DNA of 64,000 bases. Origin: Nyssa sinensis (lineage: Eukaryota; Streptophyta; Magnoliopsida; Cornales; Nyssaceae). The notes beneath the pieces were generated by a model. It worked only from the letters and a program-made list of their open reading frames with translations. It did no database searches and was not told the origin of the DNA. Position 1 is the stretch's first letter. The number at the start of each line of letters is the position of its first letter. A program made the translations under genes and the position numbers. Where the stretch lies: positions 2,282,001 through 2,346,000 of the forward strand of contig CM018049.1 of NCBI GenBank assembly GCA_008638375.1. The letters run 5' to 3'. Shown here one piece after another: positions 11,569 through 20,418 of this stretch.

Positions 11569-11925
11569 GAAAGGATGCCGTAGACGGACAATAGAGGGTT
11601 CCCTACGAGCAAGCGTCATTTTTGCTACAGATCTGTCTTTGTAGAAATTTAATGGACATTTTTGATAAAGTTGTAATAGACTATACTAGTACTGTCTTAA
11701 TTCTGCCATGTGTCCACGTGCTAGGGATGTTTTATATTTGTTTTAAGGATCTGTAACTTAAACACTATACTCATTTTGGTCTGTAAAACTTCATTATGCT
11801 TCCCGCTGCTTATTTATTTAATTTCACATTATTATCATTGATTCTTAATCTGAAATTATTAAGGACAGCCTAACGGTCGGCCCTGTGATCCTTAATCCAC
11901 ATAGAGTGAGTTTCAGGTCGTGACA

Positions 11926-12268
11926 AGTTAAATTTTTTCTGTCGTCTCTTCTACTATCTTTGGGCCAAACAACTTTCTTTCCCCTACTTCTGTCCAGCAC
12001 AAAGGAGATCGGAACTTCCTGTTCCATAGTGCCTCATATGGTGTCATACCAATACTGGACTGATAGCTATTGTTGTACGTAAACTCTACTAGTGGTAGTT
12101 GTTCCTCCCAGCTTCCCTTAAAGCCCATGACACTAAAATGTAGCATATCCTCCAAGGTCTGAATCGTTCTCTCAGACTGTCTATCAGTCTTTAGGTGGTA
12201 GGCAGTACTAAGACTTAGCTCTGTGCCTATTGCTTTCTGTAGGCTACTCCAAAATTGGGACACAAATT
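11926..12268 (-). pseudogene. Integrase core fragment of an older Ty3/gypsy relative
   Basis: The minus strand encodes about 110 residues of integrase from the end of the second catalytic-Asp region (FVSQFW) through the catalytic-Glu region (DRQSERTIQTLED) to [14 protein letters not shown]. It is clearly diverged from the integrase of the array element (for example KTDRQ against ETDGQ, and LHFSVMGF against LRFCVIDF). It is bounded on the left by the 3' end of a plus-strand LTR (11925) and on the right by the first base of the array LTR (12269). The array element has therefore landed inside an older relative. A has a TAA where the second block reads CAA near 11929. Only a short piece remains, so it is non-functional. 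Confidence 0.85.
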
Positions 12269-12625
12269 GTCACGACCCGAAACCCACCCTATGCGGATCT
12301 CGTGTCGCGGGGCTGACCCGAAGGCCGTCCCTACTTTTTCCATTCCTGTATCATAGTACTAATATGCAATGTACTAAAAATTTTAAACAATGAACAGCGG
12401 AAGTCTTTATCAATTACAGTAATCCAGCGGAAGTCTTTAAAATAAATTTAACAGCGGAAGTCTATTAAATACATGACATGGTTCTACATAAGACAAAATG
12501 AGAACTAAACGTAACCAGCACCCGGGGGTGGTGAATACATGGGAGAACTAACATAGACTGATACAATACTTCAAAATGTCCCCCTACGCTCTCAGACTCC
12601 TACTAGGGTCTTGCAGCGTCATCAC

Positions 12626-13531
12626 CTGAAATGGAGGTAAATGGGGTGGAATAAGCTACAAAGCTCAGTAAGTAAAACAGATCTCCAACACTGGTATCGA
12701 TGATCAATGTGAATCCATGAATAAGATAATGATAGCCAATCATAAGGAAGAAGATGTTGTGATAGCCAATGAACATAATCGCCACGAGAGCCAATGGAAA
12801 CAATTGCCACGAGGGCCAATGAAAAGTAATCACAATACACAATCAGGAGTAATAGTGTAAAATGAAAATATAACAACAATGAAGTACTGCCACAATGAAC
12901 CGATCACAATCAAATCAATCAATACAAGTCCTTCAAGACTTGAAGAATCATAAGGAAATGTGCCATTCAATCAATCAAGTTCTGTCAATCATAAGAGATG
13001 CTGTTATTCTGTTTCAGGGCTCGGCAGACCCTCGATCTTTTGGGGCCCGGCATACTCCCCAGTCAATTCCAGTAAATTTCCATTTGTCCGTTCACGGACT
13101 TGACCCGTAGGTCCCATTCAATCAGATAGCATCAGATGGGTGTTGTGACTGAGCACAACTCCCGTGTCCATAAACATGTCATGATCATAGTAATTCCATA
13201 GAATATAAAAATGGAATATCATTCATTCATTGAGGATACAGTAGTAGGCCTTTCAAGGCATGGTTCAATACGATAACAATGATATAATCAGTCAAGCAAT
13301 GTCCACGAGATAGAACAAGATCTCATTGTGGATAGTAATAACATGAGTTGCTTTCAAAGCACAGTTAAACATGATAACAATGATATACCAGTCAATCAAA
13401 TGTCCACAGGATAAAGAATATCGAATTGTGGAACACAAGAATATCAATACATTTAAGAGTACGAGTTTGGCAGTAAAAGAATAAACTTGGCTTGTGGAAA
13501 CACCACATGTAAGAGAGAGTCATCCACTTAC
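12626..13531 (-). other. Presumed LTR leader intron 2 (906 bp)
   Basis: On the minus strand the donor GATAGAG|GTAAGTGG has its first intron base at 13531. The acceptor is CCATTTACCTCCATTTCAG|GTG, with its last intron base at 12626. Exon 2 would be 13532-13587 (56 bp), preceded by the acceptor ACTGATATATAG. The minisatellite at 12725-12838 lies inside. The sites are kept in all array LTRs and match the layout in diverged LTRs of the window. Splicing itself is inferred. Confidence 0.45.
12725..12838 (-). repeat. LTR minisatellite with GCCAAT / CCACGAG core
   Basis: Four imperfect units of 24-28 bp contain GATAGCCAAT or CCACGAGRGCCAAT. Read on the minus strand the core is ATTGGCTATC, corresponding to the CTATTGTGAC units expanded at 4681-4905. 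All array LTRs carry it at the same place. Confidence 0.7.
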
Positions 13532-13587
13532 CTCTATCGTGATTCTATCTTAGAAATCCGTGAGTATACCTTTGCTTTTCGAGTTCC

Positions 13588-14823
13588 CTATATATCAGTG
13601 AATACGTTTCAGAATAAATGCTATTCATCAAATTTTATGCCTTTCTATCATAAGTATTTCAAATAATATTTTAGACTTTACCATTGAGTCCGGAATGCCG
13701 AAGAAAGTCGGTTTAGGCTTTTGCGGAATTCCATTTGGACTTTTGCACTAAAAAGGGCAAAATGGTCATTTTGCACTTTTACGGCATTTTATCCTTCGAG
13801 GTCTCATCTCATAAAACGAACCCCACCAATGGACTTAGAACGTCCGAGATAATAGGTTTTGACTATTCATTTGTATCGTTTGGACTTCGTTTGACCCAAT
13901 TTTGAAATAGGGGCATTATTGTAAAATTAATATTTAATTAATTTTTTATGTTTGGGCAACAGTGAAATTTCTTAAAATATTTGGGGCCGGTTCACAATTT
14001 CCAAAAGCTGCGGTCTGAACCAGTTGGTTCAGACCTAAAAACCCTAAACCGGTCTACCCCTTCACTGAACCAAACGGTTCAGTCCATTCAGAGAACCGGA
14101 TTCCAATATCCTGGTTCCTACCCTTATCCGTGGTTGGAATAAGCCCAAACCCAATTTCCATTTCCTATCCCCATAGCCAAACAAGCCCAATTCATTTAAA
14201 TTTAAAACCCAAACGACACAGTTTTGGCTTCGTTTTATTTCCGGTCGGGTACCGACCCGACCCGATCCGAACCCGGATCCGGTCTAGACTTAACCCGAAC
14301 AGACCCATGCTTTTCCGGTCATCTTCCCCACTGCTCCGGTAGGGTTCCGGCGTGAACAATCGTCTTCTCTGACGACTGTCACATATTTTTCGGTGGTTTT
14401 TCCCCCCATTTTGAATGCCATTCTTTTCCATTTTTTATGTAGATTATATTTCTACCTTTAGATTTCAGTTTAACCTTTTAGTTCTTCACGAAATAGGGGT
14501 TTAACATTTCCGGCCGAATCTCCGGCCAAGTGATATTTTTCTATTTCGTGACGTTTTGATCACGGTTTTGGTCCTAGCATTTTTCTAGCTTGTTTCTGTA
14601 ACTCATTAGATCATTTTTAGAAACTTTAAAACAAGTTTTAATCATGATATTCATGGAACCCGAGATTATTCCATCAACCTGCAACTCGTTTTTTCTCCTT
14701 GCTTTCTAAACCATTTAACCTAATTCTTTTTGCATTTAAAAGCTAATATCATGCTCATTTAGACCCTAGATTTAGATCAAACATTCATGCTTCAAATCTC
14801 AAAAACAGAACTAAATGGCTTAC
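13588..14823 (-). other. Presumed LTR leader intron 1 (1236 bp)
   Basis: The minus strand has a perfect consensus donor CACCCAG|GTAAGCC at 14823 and an acceptor ACTGATATATAG|GGAACTC ending at 13588. A TATA-like CTATATATG lies about 130 bp upstream of the donor (14955-14961). If it is used, exon 1 would be about 100 nt. Both sites recur in every array LTR in the window that covers this part. Splicing is inferred, not shown. Confidence 0.4.
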
Positions 14824-14954
14824 CTGGGTGTTCGGGTTTTTGCCCTGTGTGACGCTCCAAACTTCCCTATTTTTGCTCCTAAGCTCTTTGCCAACCTTTC
14901 TCTCAATCTCAGTTTTCTTTTTTTTTTTGCCTTTAAACCCACACCCGTATGTAC

Positions 14955-14961
14955 ATATATA
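14955..14961 (-). promoter_or_regulatory. Possible U3 TATA box
   Basis: CTATATATG on the minus strand sits 0.7 kb inside the LTR, after a CT/GA-rich tract. Several other TATA strings at 15110-15330 are microsatellite, so the assignment is tentative. Confidence 0.3.
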
Positions 14962-15461
14962 GAGAGAAGGGTTCCACCGCCTCTCTCCCTTTTTCTCCTT
15001 CTCTCTCTCGGTTACTCCCCCTTCTATGGCCCCTTTCTTTGACTGAAGCCTGATGTTCTCTCTGCCAAATGCAAACTTTGCATTAAATGGCTTGGGAGAC
15101 TTGTGTTGCACTCATATATACATATATCATATTATATATATATATATTACACACATATCTCACCTAGCCGACACACACACACACCTCACATTCAGTCCAC
15201 CTGTATACTGCCCAAGGGCAGTTCTCCCTTTTCCCTTTTCTTTTCCTTTTATTTCTTATGCTTATACATATATACACAATTATATGTATAATACATCATA
15301 TTATATATATATATATATATAAATATATACATACACACCAAATACATGTTTTTATACATGTATATACATGCATATGTAGGGGTGCAATCCCATTTTTAAT
15401 CGTATACACATACACTTATTTTAATTGAGCTATGTATCTATGTTCACGTATGCATGCATGG

Positions 15462-15483
15462 AAATACGTGCATGCACGTATTT
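15462..15483. repeat. 22-bp perfect palindrome with ACGT and CATGCA cores
   Basis: Each arm is AAATACGTGCA. A CATGCATG (RY-type) string lies 9 bp to the left. The same palindrome is intact at 42176-42197, 50304-50325 and 58406-58427, about 180-200 bp from the LTR 5' end, in U3. Confidence 0.85.
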
Positions 15484-15663
15484 CGATGCAATGCCCTGTG
15501 GTGCTCGGGTGTTACCCAGCCTTGGTCATTCATTTCCATCATTCACGGTTCCAGTCATTCAGTTCCATGAAAATACTATGATATACATATCTTACCGTTC
15601 AAGTTACATGTGTTAACCGACCTACCTCGGTATACGTGACGTATCTCGGGTCGGGATATTACA

Positions 15664-15681
15664 TTCTTACCTCCTTAAAAA
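15664..15681 (-). other. Polypurine tract of copy A
   Basis: The minus strand reads TTTTAAGGAGGTAAGAA immediately before the LTR 5' end (TGTAATATCC). This is the expected position of the plus-strand primer. The same sequence abuts the LTR at 42378, 50506 and 58608. Confidence 0.8.
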
Positions 15682-15711
15682 TAAGTTTGTCCCCAAACTT
15701 AGCATATACTA

Positions 15712-16085
15712 CTATGAAAATAAGTGCGGGTACTTGGTGCGCATATCATCTTCTCGCTCCCAAGTAGCCTCTTCCATCCGGTGATTTCTCCATAGAACTT
15801 TGACTAATGGAATAGTCTTGTTCCGTAGTACCTGATCTCGACGATCCAAAATCTGAACTGGATGCTCTATGTAACTCAGATTTTCCTGGACGTCTAGCGG
15901 TTCGTGCTCGATCACTTGATCTGCACTCTGTATACACTTCCTTAGCATCGAGACATGAAACACATTGTGAACATGTGCTAACTCCGATGGTAAGGCAAGC
16001 TCGTAAGCTACGGGTCCAACCCTCTTCGTGATCCTGAATGGCCCAATGTATCTGGGCGCAAGCTTCCCTCTCTTGCCAAACTGAC
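15712..16085 (-). pseudogene. Integrase C-terminus and chromodomain, copy A
   Basis: About 124 codons downstream of a 1-nt loss near 16081 that shifts the frame relative to the integrase core. It begins with [15 protein letters not shown], the usual post-core motif of Ty3/gypsy integrases, and ends with a chromodomain (VQILDRRD...PLVKVLW...EEATWERE...YPHLF). The chromodomain is known to guide chromovirus integration to marked chromatin. The open frame extends upstream to 16299 out of frame with the core; that upstream part is not genuine. A reads KLAPRY where the other copies read KLGPRY. Confidence 0.85.
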
Positions 16086-16994
16086 TACTCCCTTCATGGG
16101 TGATACTTTCAAGTATACATAATCGTCTTTTGCAAACTCTAAGTCTCGTTGGTGAACATTCGCATAGCTTTTCTGTCGACTTTGAGTTGCTAATAAATGC
16201 TGTCGGATCAGTTGTATATTTTGTGCGGTCTGTTCCACTATCTCTGGCCCATAGAGTTTCCTTTCTCCCACTTCTGTCCAACACAGTGGTGATCGGCACT
16301 TCCTGCCGTACAATGCCTCATATGGCGCCATACCAATACTAGCTTGATAGCTATTATTGTACGTGAAGTCGACCAATGGCAACTGATCTTCCCAACTCCC
16401 TTCAAAGTCTATGACACAGAAACGTAGTAAGTCTTCTAAAGTCTGTATCGTCCTCTCCGACTGGCCGTCGGTCTCGGGATGATACGCAGTGCTAAGACTC
16501 AGTTCCGTGCCCATAGCTTGTTGTAGTCCCTTCCAGAATCGTGATACGAACCGGGGGTCCCTATCAGAAACAATCAATACTGGAACTCCGTGAAGTCTAA
16601 CAATCTCTCTGATGTATAACTCGGCTAGTCGCTGAAGAGATTGTGCCGTCTTGGTTGCCAGGAAGTGAGCTGTCTTAGTTAATCTGTCTACGATAACCCA
16701 GATAGAGTCACTTCCCCTGACTGTCTTTGGCAATCCTGACACAAAGTCCATCGTGATGTGTTCCCATTTCCACTCAGGAATGGGCAGTGACTGCAGAAGT
16801 CCTCCCGGCTTCTGATGTTCTACCTTAATTTGCTGGCACTTGGCACATCGTGCTATGTACTCAGCTATGTGACGTTTCATCCCGGACCACCAATAAGTAT
16901 CCTTAACATTGTGATACATTTTGGTGCCCCTTGGATGTAAGGCAAATTTTGAACTGTGTGCCTCATCAAGAATCTCTTTCCTGATCTCAGGCAC
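16008..16994 (-). pseudogene. Integrase, zinc finger and catalytic core, copy A
   Basis: The 328-codon open frame includes the HHCC zinc-binding region (His13, His20, Cys50, Cys53) and the DDE core with Asp83 (TMDF), Asp144 (SDRDPRF) and Glu180 (DGQSER), which gives D-35-E spacing. Catalytic residues look intact. The last about 25 residues after VSPMKGVV are out of frame because of the 1-nt loss near 16081. Upstream it is separated from RNase H by another 1-nt loss near 17004. Integrase would insert the cDNA into the genome, but this copy cannot make an uninterrupted polyprotein. Confidence 0.9.
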
Positions 16995-17608
16995 GTCGGG
17001 TACGCGACCCTATCCTGATAATACAATATTCCATCTCTCACTGTGTACTCGGAATCTATGCCTGTCTCGATTCCTTGAAGAAGCTTAGCCAACTTCTCAT
17101 CCTGAGTCTGCTGTCCCCTGATCTTGTCCACAATCGACAAACCGACTGTGACGTTGGCACATAGTGCCTTGGAACTGGGCAGAACTATCTCTATTTCCAT
17201 GTCCTCTAATTCTCTCAGTATTTCTGTCTGTGTTGTCAACAGGTAAGCTAAACTTCCTGATGACTTTCGACTAAGAGCGTCAGCTACCACATTTGCCTTT
17301 CCTGGGTGGTACTGTATGTTGACCTCGTAGTCCTTCAATAACTCCAACCAACGGCGTTGTCTCATATTGAACTCCTTCTGTGTAAACAGATATTTGAGGC
17401 TCTTATGATCGGTGAAAATTTTGCACGTGGTCCCGTATAAATAGTGCCTCCATATCTTCAAAGCGAAGACAATGGCTGCTAGCTCAAGGTCATGTGTCGG
17501 ATAGTTCCCTTCGTGGGGTCTCAACTGTCGTGAAGCATAAGCTACCACTTTTCCATTCTGCATTAACACACACCCTAAGCCCTTGAATGAAGCATCACTG
17601 TAAATCAC
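16877..17608 (-). pseudogene. RNase H, copy A
   Basis: The 243-codon open frame starts within the RNase H motif IYSDAS. Candidate catalytic residues are Asp5, Glu42 (HDLELAA), Asp67 ([10 protein letters not shown]) and Asp109 (NVVADALSR). Roughly the last 27 residues are a shadow of integrase in another frame, so the genuine part ends near 17004. The start is set by a 1-nt loss at about 17609-17613 that separates RNase H from RT in all four copies. The domain would remove the RNA strand during reverse transcription. Confidence 0.85.
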
Positions 17609-17760
17609 AAACCATCAGTTCCTTCTGGCACTGTCAATATAGGAGCTGTAACCAGACGCTCCTTCAACTCTTGGAAACTCTTTTCTTGTTCCTCTGTCCA
17701 AACAAAAGGAACACCTTTCCGGGTCAGTTTGGTAATAGGCGTAGCTATTTTGGAGAAGTC

Positions 17761-17970
17761 CTAGACAAATCTCCTATAGTAGCCTGCTAACCCCATGAAA
17801 CTTCGCACCTCCGTGACACTCGTATGTTGATGCCAATTCATGGTTGCCTCGATCTTCTGGGAATCAACAGAGATTCCCTCTTTACTGATCACGTGTCCTA
17901 GAAATGCTACACTGGGAAGCCAGAATTCGCATTTCTTCAGCTTAGTGTACAACTTCTGCTCCCCTAACTT
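17761..17970 (-). pseudogene. RT thumb/connection fragment, copy A
   Basis: In the same frame as the upstream RT but enclosed by two TAG codons (17971-17973 and 17761-17763). It encodes [18 protein letters not shown]...FLGHVIS...[13 protein letters not shown], the region just after the RT catalytic centre in Ty3/gypsy. Relatives usually have Gln at both stop positions, so both look like CAG-to-TAG changes. Frame-consistent sequence continues past 17761 to the frameshift near 17610. A differs from B1-B3 here (YTKL for YAKL, PSVAF for PSIAF, TMNW for IMNW). Confidence 0.85.
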
Positions 17971-19722
17971 CTATAGGACTCTCCTCAGATGTACCTCGTG
18001 TTCTTCCTGGTTCTTAGAGTAAACTAAGATGTCGTCTATAAACACGATCACGAAGTCATCCAAGTATGGCTTGAACACACGGTTCATCATGTCCATGAAT
18101 GCAGCTGGGGCATTGGTCACCCCAAATGGCATAACAAGGAACTCGTAGTGTCCATACCGTGTCCTAAATGCTGTCTTCTGAATGTCAGTGGGTCTGACCT
18201 TCAACTGGTGATAACCGGACCTCAGATCGATCTTCGAGAACACCTGGGCCCCTTTCAATTGGTCAAACAAATCATCCACTCTAGGCAGTGGATATCTGTT
18301 CCGGATGGTAACTTTCTTCAACTCACGATAGTCGATACACAGTCTCATAGTTCCATCCTTTTTCTTCACGAACAATACAGGTGCACCCCATGGCGACGAG
18401 CTGGGTCGTATAAAACCCTTGTCCAATAATTCCTGCAACTGGAGCTTCAGCTCCTTCAGCTCTGCCGGTGCCATCCTGTATGGAGTCTTGGATATCGGTG
18501 TAGTGCCTGGCAATACGTCGATACAAAACTCGATCTCTCTGTCTATGGGCATTCCTGGAAAATCATCCAAGAACACTCCGAGAAATTCCCTAGCAATGGG
18601 AATCTTCTCTAACTCAGGCTGCTGAGAGTCAGTGTCTTGAACACTACATAAAAATCCGTGGCATCCCTTGCGAAGCAGACGCCTTGCCTGGATAGAGGAA
18701 ACGAAGTAGGGTGGGGAAGCCACTCCTGTCCCCTCAAAGTCAACTGTCGGAAACTGTGGATTATGTATGAGAACTCGTTTGGCCATACAGTCTATCGTAG
18801 CGTTATTGGCAGCCAGCCAATCCATTCCAAGGATAACATCGAATCCACAAATTTCCAAAGGTATAAGGTCAGCTAATAAGTGTGTATCCCCTATCTGTAT
18901 CCCACAATTCCTATACATGGTATCCCCCAACAATGATTTCCCCGATGGTATAGAAACATTCAGTAAATACCCTAAGGGTTCCGTTACTAGGTTCAATCTA
19001 GCAGCATATGTAGGGGATATAAATGAATGTGTAGATCCAGTGTCAAATAAAACATGAGCAGGCTGTGAGCATACTAAAAGAGTACCTGCGACTACAGAGG
19101 TTGTAGCCTGCACATCTCCTGGTAAAAGGGAGAAAACTCGTCCTGCCTGCTGCTGGACGTTCCCCTGTCCACTCCTTTGGACTGGAGGTCTATGTGGTGC
19201 TACTCTAGTGGTTGGTGCTTTAACCGAAGCAGTACTGGGCGTGGCCTGATCCTTCTGAGGGCATTCTCTTGCAAAATGTCTCTCCTGGCCACAGTAATAG
19301 CAAGCGTTGCTGTCCTTGAGACATTGGCCCTTATGGATCTTATTGCAACGAGAGCACTTGGCTGCCCCCTTTTTAGTGTTGCCTTGTTTCTTCTGACCGG
19401 ACCCTGTCGCCTGTGATGTGGCTCCAGGTCTAGTAAATGTAGATCCATGTTCTGAAGTAGAAGGCCCTTGCCTCTTTTTCTGATTGCCGCCCTGCTTCAG
19501 GTTTCCTTTCCTCTTGGCGAATTCCTCGCCACTCCTTTCTATGACTCGAGCTGTCTCCACTACATTAGCATAAGTGGCCAGTCGATGAGGTACCAGCCTA
19601 TCCTTGATAGCCCATCTCAATCCTTCCTTGAACTTGCGAGCTTTCAGATCCTCGGTATTGACAGCACGTAGAGCAAACCTAGCCAATTCAGTAAATTTGG
19701 CCTCGTATTGCTCTACCGTCAT
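17971..19722 (-). pseudogene. Gag C-terminus, CCHC knuckle, protease and RT, copy A
   Basis: The 583-codon open frame begins with the rest of the retrotransposon gag domain ([15 protein letters not shown]). It then has a CCHC knuckle (residues 141-154, [14 protein letters not shown]), the aspartic protease motif [11 protein letters not shown] (Asp at 227), and RT with [23 protein letters not shown] and the catalytic [10 protein letters not shown] (from residue 561). It ends at TAG (17971) within RT. The preceding TAG at 19729 cuts gag in the same frame. Protease and RT motifs look intact; only the stops prevent a continuous product. Confidence 0.92.
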
Positions 19723-19728
19723 TCCCCC

Positions 19729-20226
19729 CTATTGTAGTACCATAAACTCTGCAACTCTTCGGTTTCGTACTTCTTGGGAGAAGTACTTCTTGTTGAAGAT
19801 ATCAGTGAATCGTTGCCAGTTCATGCCTGGCTCTTTATCTTCCTCTATCATCCACCATTTATGTGCCATTCCTTTGAGCATATAAGTGGCGTATGCCACT
19901 TTTTGGACTTCAGTGCATATCAGGATTTTGAAGATCCTGTTCATCTCTAATAACCACTCCTCAGCTATAGTGGCTCCTCCTGTACCGTCGAATGTCGGGG
20001 GTTTCATTTTCTGAAACCGCTCATATAAGTATGCAGCGTCTCGCTCGTTTCCTTGACTATTTCCTGCATTGTCGCCTGCATTGACAGGCTGCTCCTGTTG
20101 TACTGGCTGTGCTGGTTGGCTAGCACTAGCCTGAATCTGTGGCAGACTTTCAATGATAGTCCGCATCATTCTTTCCAGTTGTTCTAAACGATCCATGGGT
20201 AACGGACCTTGCCTCGTGTTAACCAT
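19729..20226 (-). pseudogene. Gag N-terminal half, copy A
   Basis: About 165 codons from the likely start [10 protein letters not shown] at 20226 to a TAG at 19729-19731, in the middle of the gag domain (after [10 protein letters not shown]). The frame is open further upstream to 20304, but that extension encodes a repetitive SLVI stretch made by the 12-bp leader repeat and is unlikely to be real. B3 has CAG at this stop position. Gag would form the particle that packages the RNA. Confidence 0.85.
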
Positions 20227-20238
20227 GACTGTGAATAG

Positions 20239-20310
20239 AACCAGTGAGATAACCAGTGAGATAACCAATGAAATAACCAGTGAAAGAACCAATGAAGTAA
20301 CCAATGAAAC
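20239..20310 (-). repeat. 12-bp tandem repeat in the gag leader
   Basis: Six units of AACCARTGARAT-type sequence (plus strand) lie between the gag ATG and the PBS. On the minus strand they read as in-frame SLVI repeats. B2 has a 1-bp insertion that changes the frame, and the first unit varies between copies. Confidence 0.85.
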
Positions 20311-20403
20311 AACTAGTCAATGTGTAAGACAATAATAAATGTCAGTCATATCTAACAGTCTTAACTCTAGTCCTATCTCCCATGACTCACAATCGAACCT
20401 ATA

Positions 20404-20415
20404 GCTCTGATACCA
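20404..20415 (-). other. Primer binding site (initiator tRNA-Met), copy A
   Basis: The minus strand reads TGGTATCAGAGC, the classic plant PBS complementary to the 3' end of initiator tRNA-Met. It starts 3 nt after the LTR end. Identical sites lie at 47117-47128, 55247-55258 and 63349-63360. Confidence 0.95.
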
Positions 20416-20418
20416 AGC

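Larger units (their letters stand above)
8873..11925 (+). repeat. Plus-strand Ty3/gypsy LTR (left boundary unresolved)
   Basis: It ends at 11925 in GTTTCAGGTCGTGACA. In order it contains a GA-rich stretch, a donor-like AAAG|GTATTC (9156), a GGACTCAATGGTGGAGTCC module near 10445, a TTTATAG acceptor (10553), a 63-bp purine-rich exon-like segment, CAAG|GTAAGTAAA (10617), and a TTTTTTTAG acceptor (11568). The sequence is diverged from the array LTRs. It abuts an integrase fragment at 11926 with no matching sequence found on its left side. Confidence 0.65.
12269..15663 (-). repeat. 3' LTR of copy A (3395 bp)
   Basis: Read on the minus strand it runs from TGTAATATCCCGACCCGAG (5' end at 15663) to TTTCGGGTCGTGACA (12269), with TG...CA ends. 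It carries a 15-bp segment near 14028 and the GTGACA end, neither of which the other array LTRs have. It contains the 22-bp palindrome (15462-15483), AT/CA microsatellites (15108-15330), a TATA-like site (14955-14961), donor- and acceptor-like sites, and a minisatellite (12725-12838). The flanking 5 bp on the left are CAAAT; the matching site lies outside the assembled sequence. Confidence 0.92.

Noticed and set aside
15108..15330. Open frames of Ile/Tyr/His repeats (HIYIYHIIYIYI type)
   Set aside because: They are translations of TA and CA microsatellites in U3.
19729..19731. TAG followed by GGG in gag as a programmed readthrough site
   Set aside because: The stop lies in the middle of the gag domain, not at a gag-pol boundary, and B3 has CAG there. 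An ordinary nonsense mutation explains it.
18148..19885. Plus-strand open frames of 60-96 codons opposite pol
   Set aside because: They are antisense shadows of gag-pol with no independent support, and they repeat in every copy only because the copies are near-identical.
20226..20304. Hydrophobic SLVI N-terminus of gag as a signal peptide or membrane segment
   Set aside because: It is the translation of a 12-bp leader repeat upstream of the likely MVNTRQG start, and B2 encodes a different peptide there.
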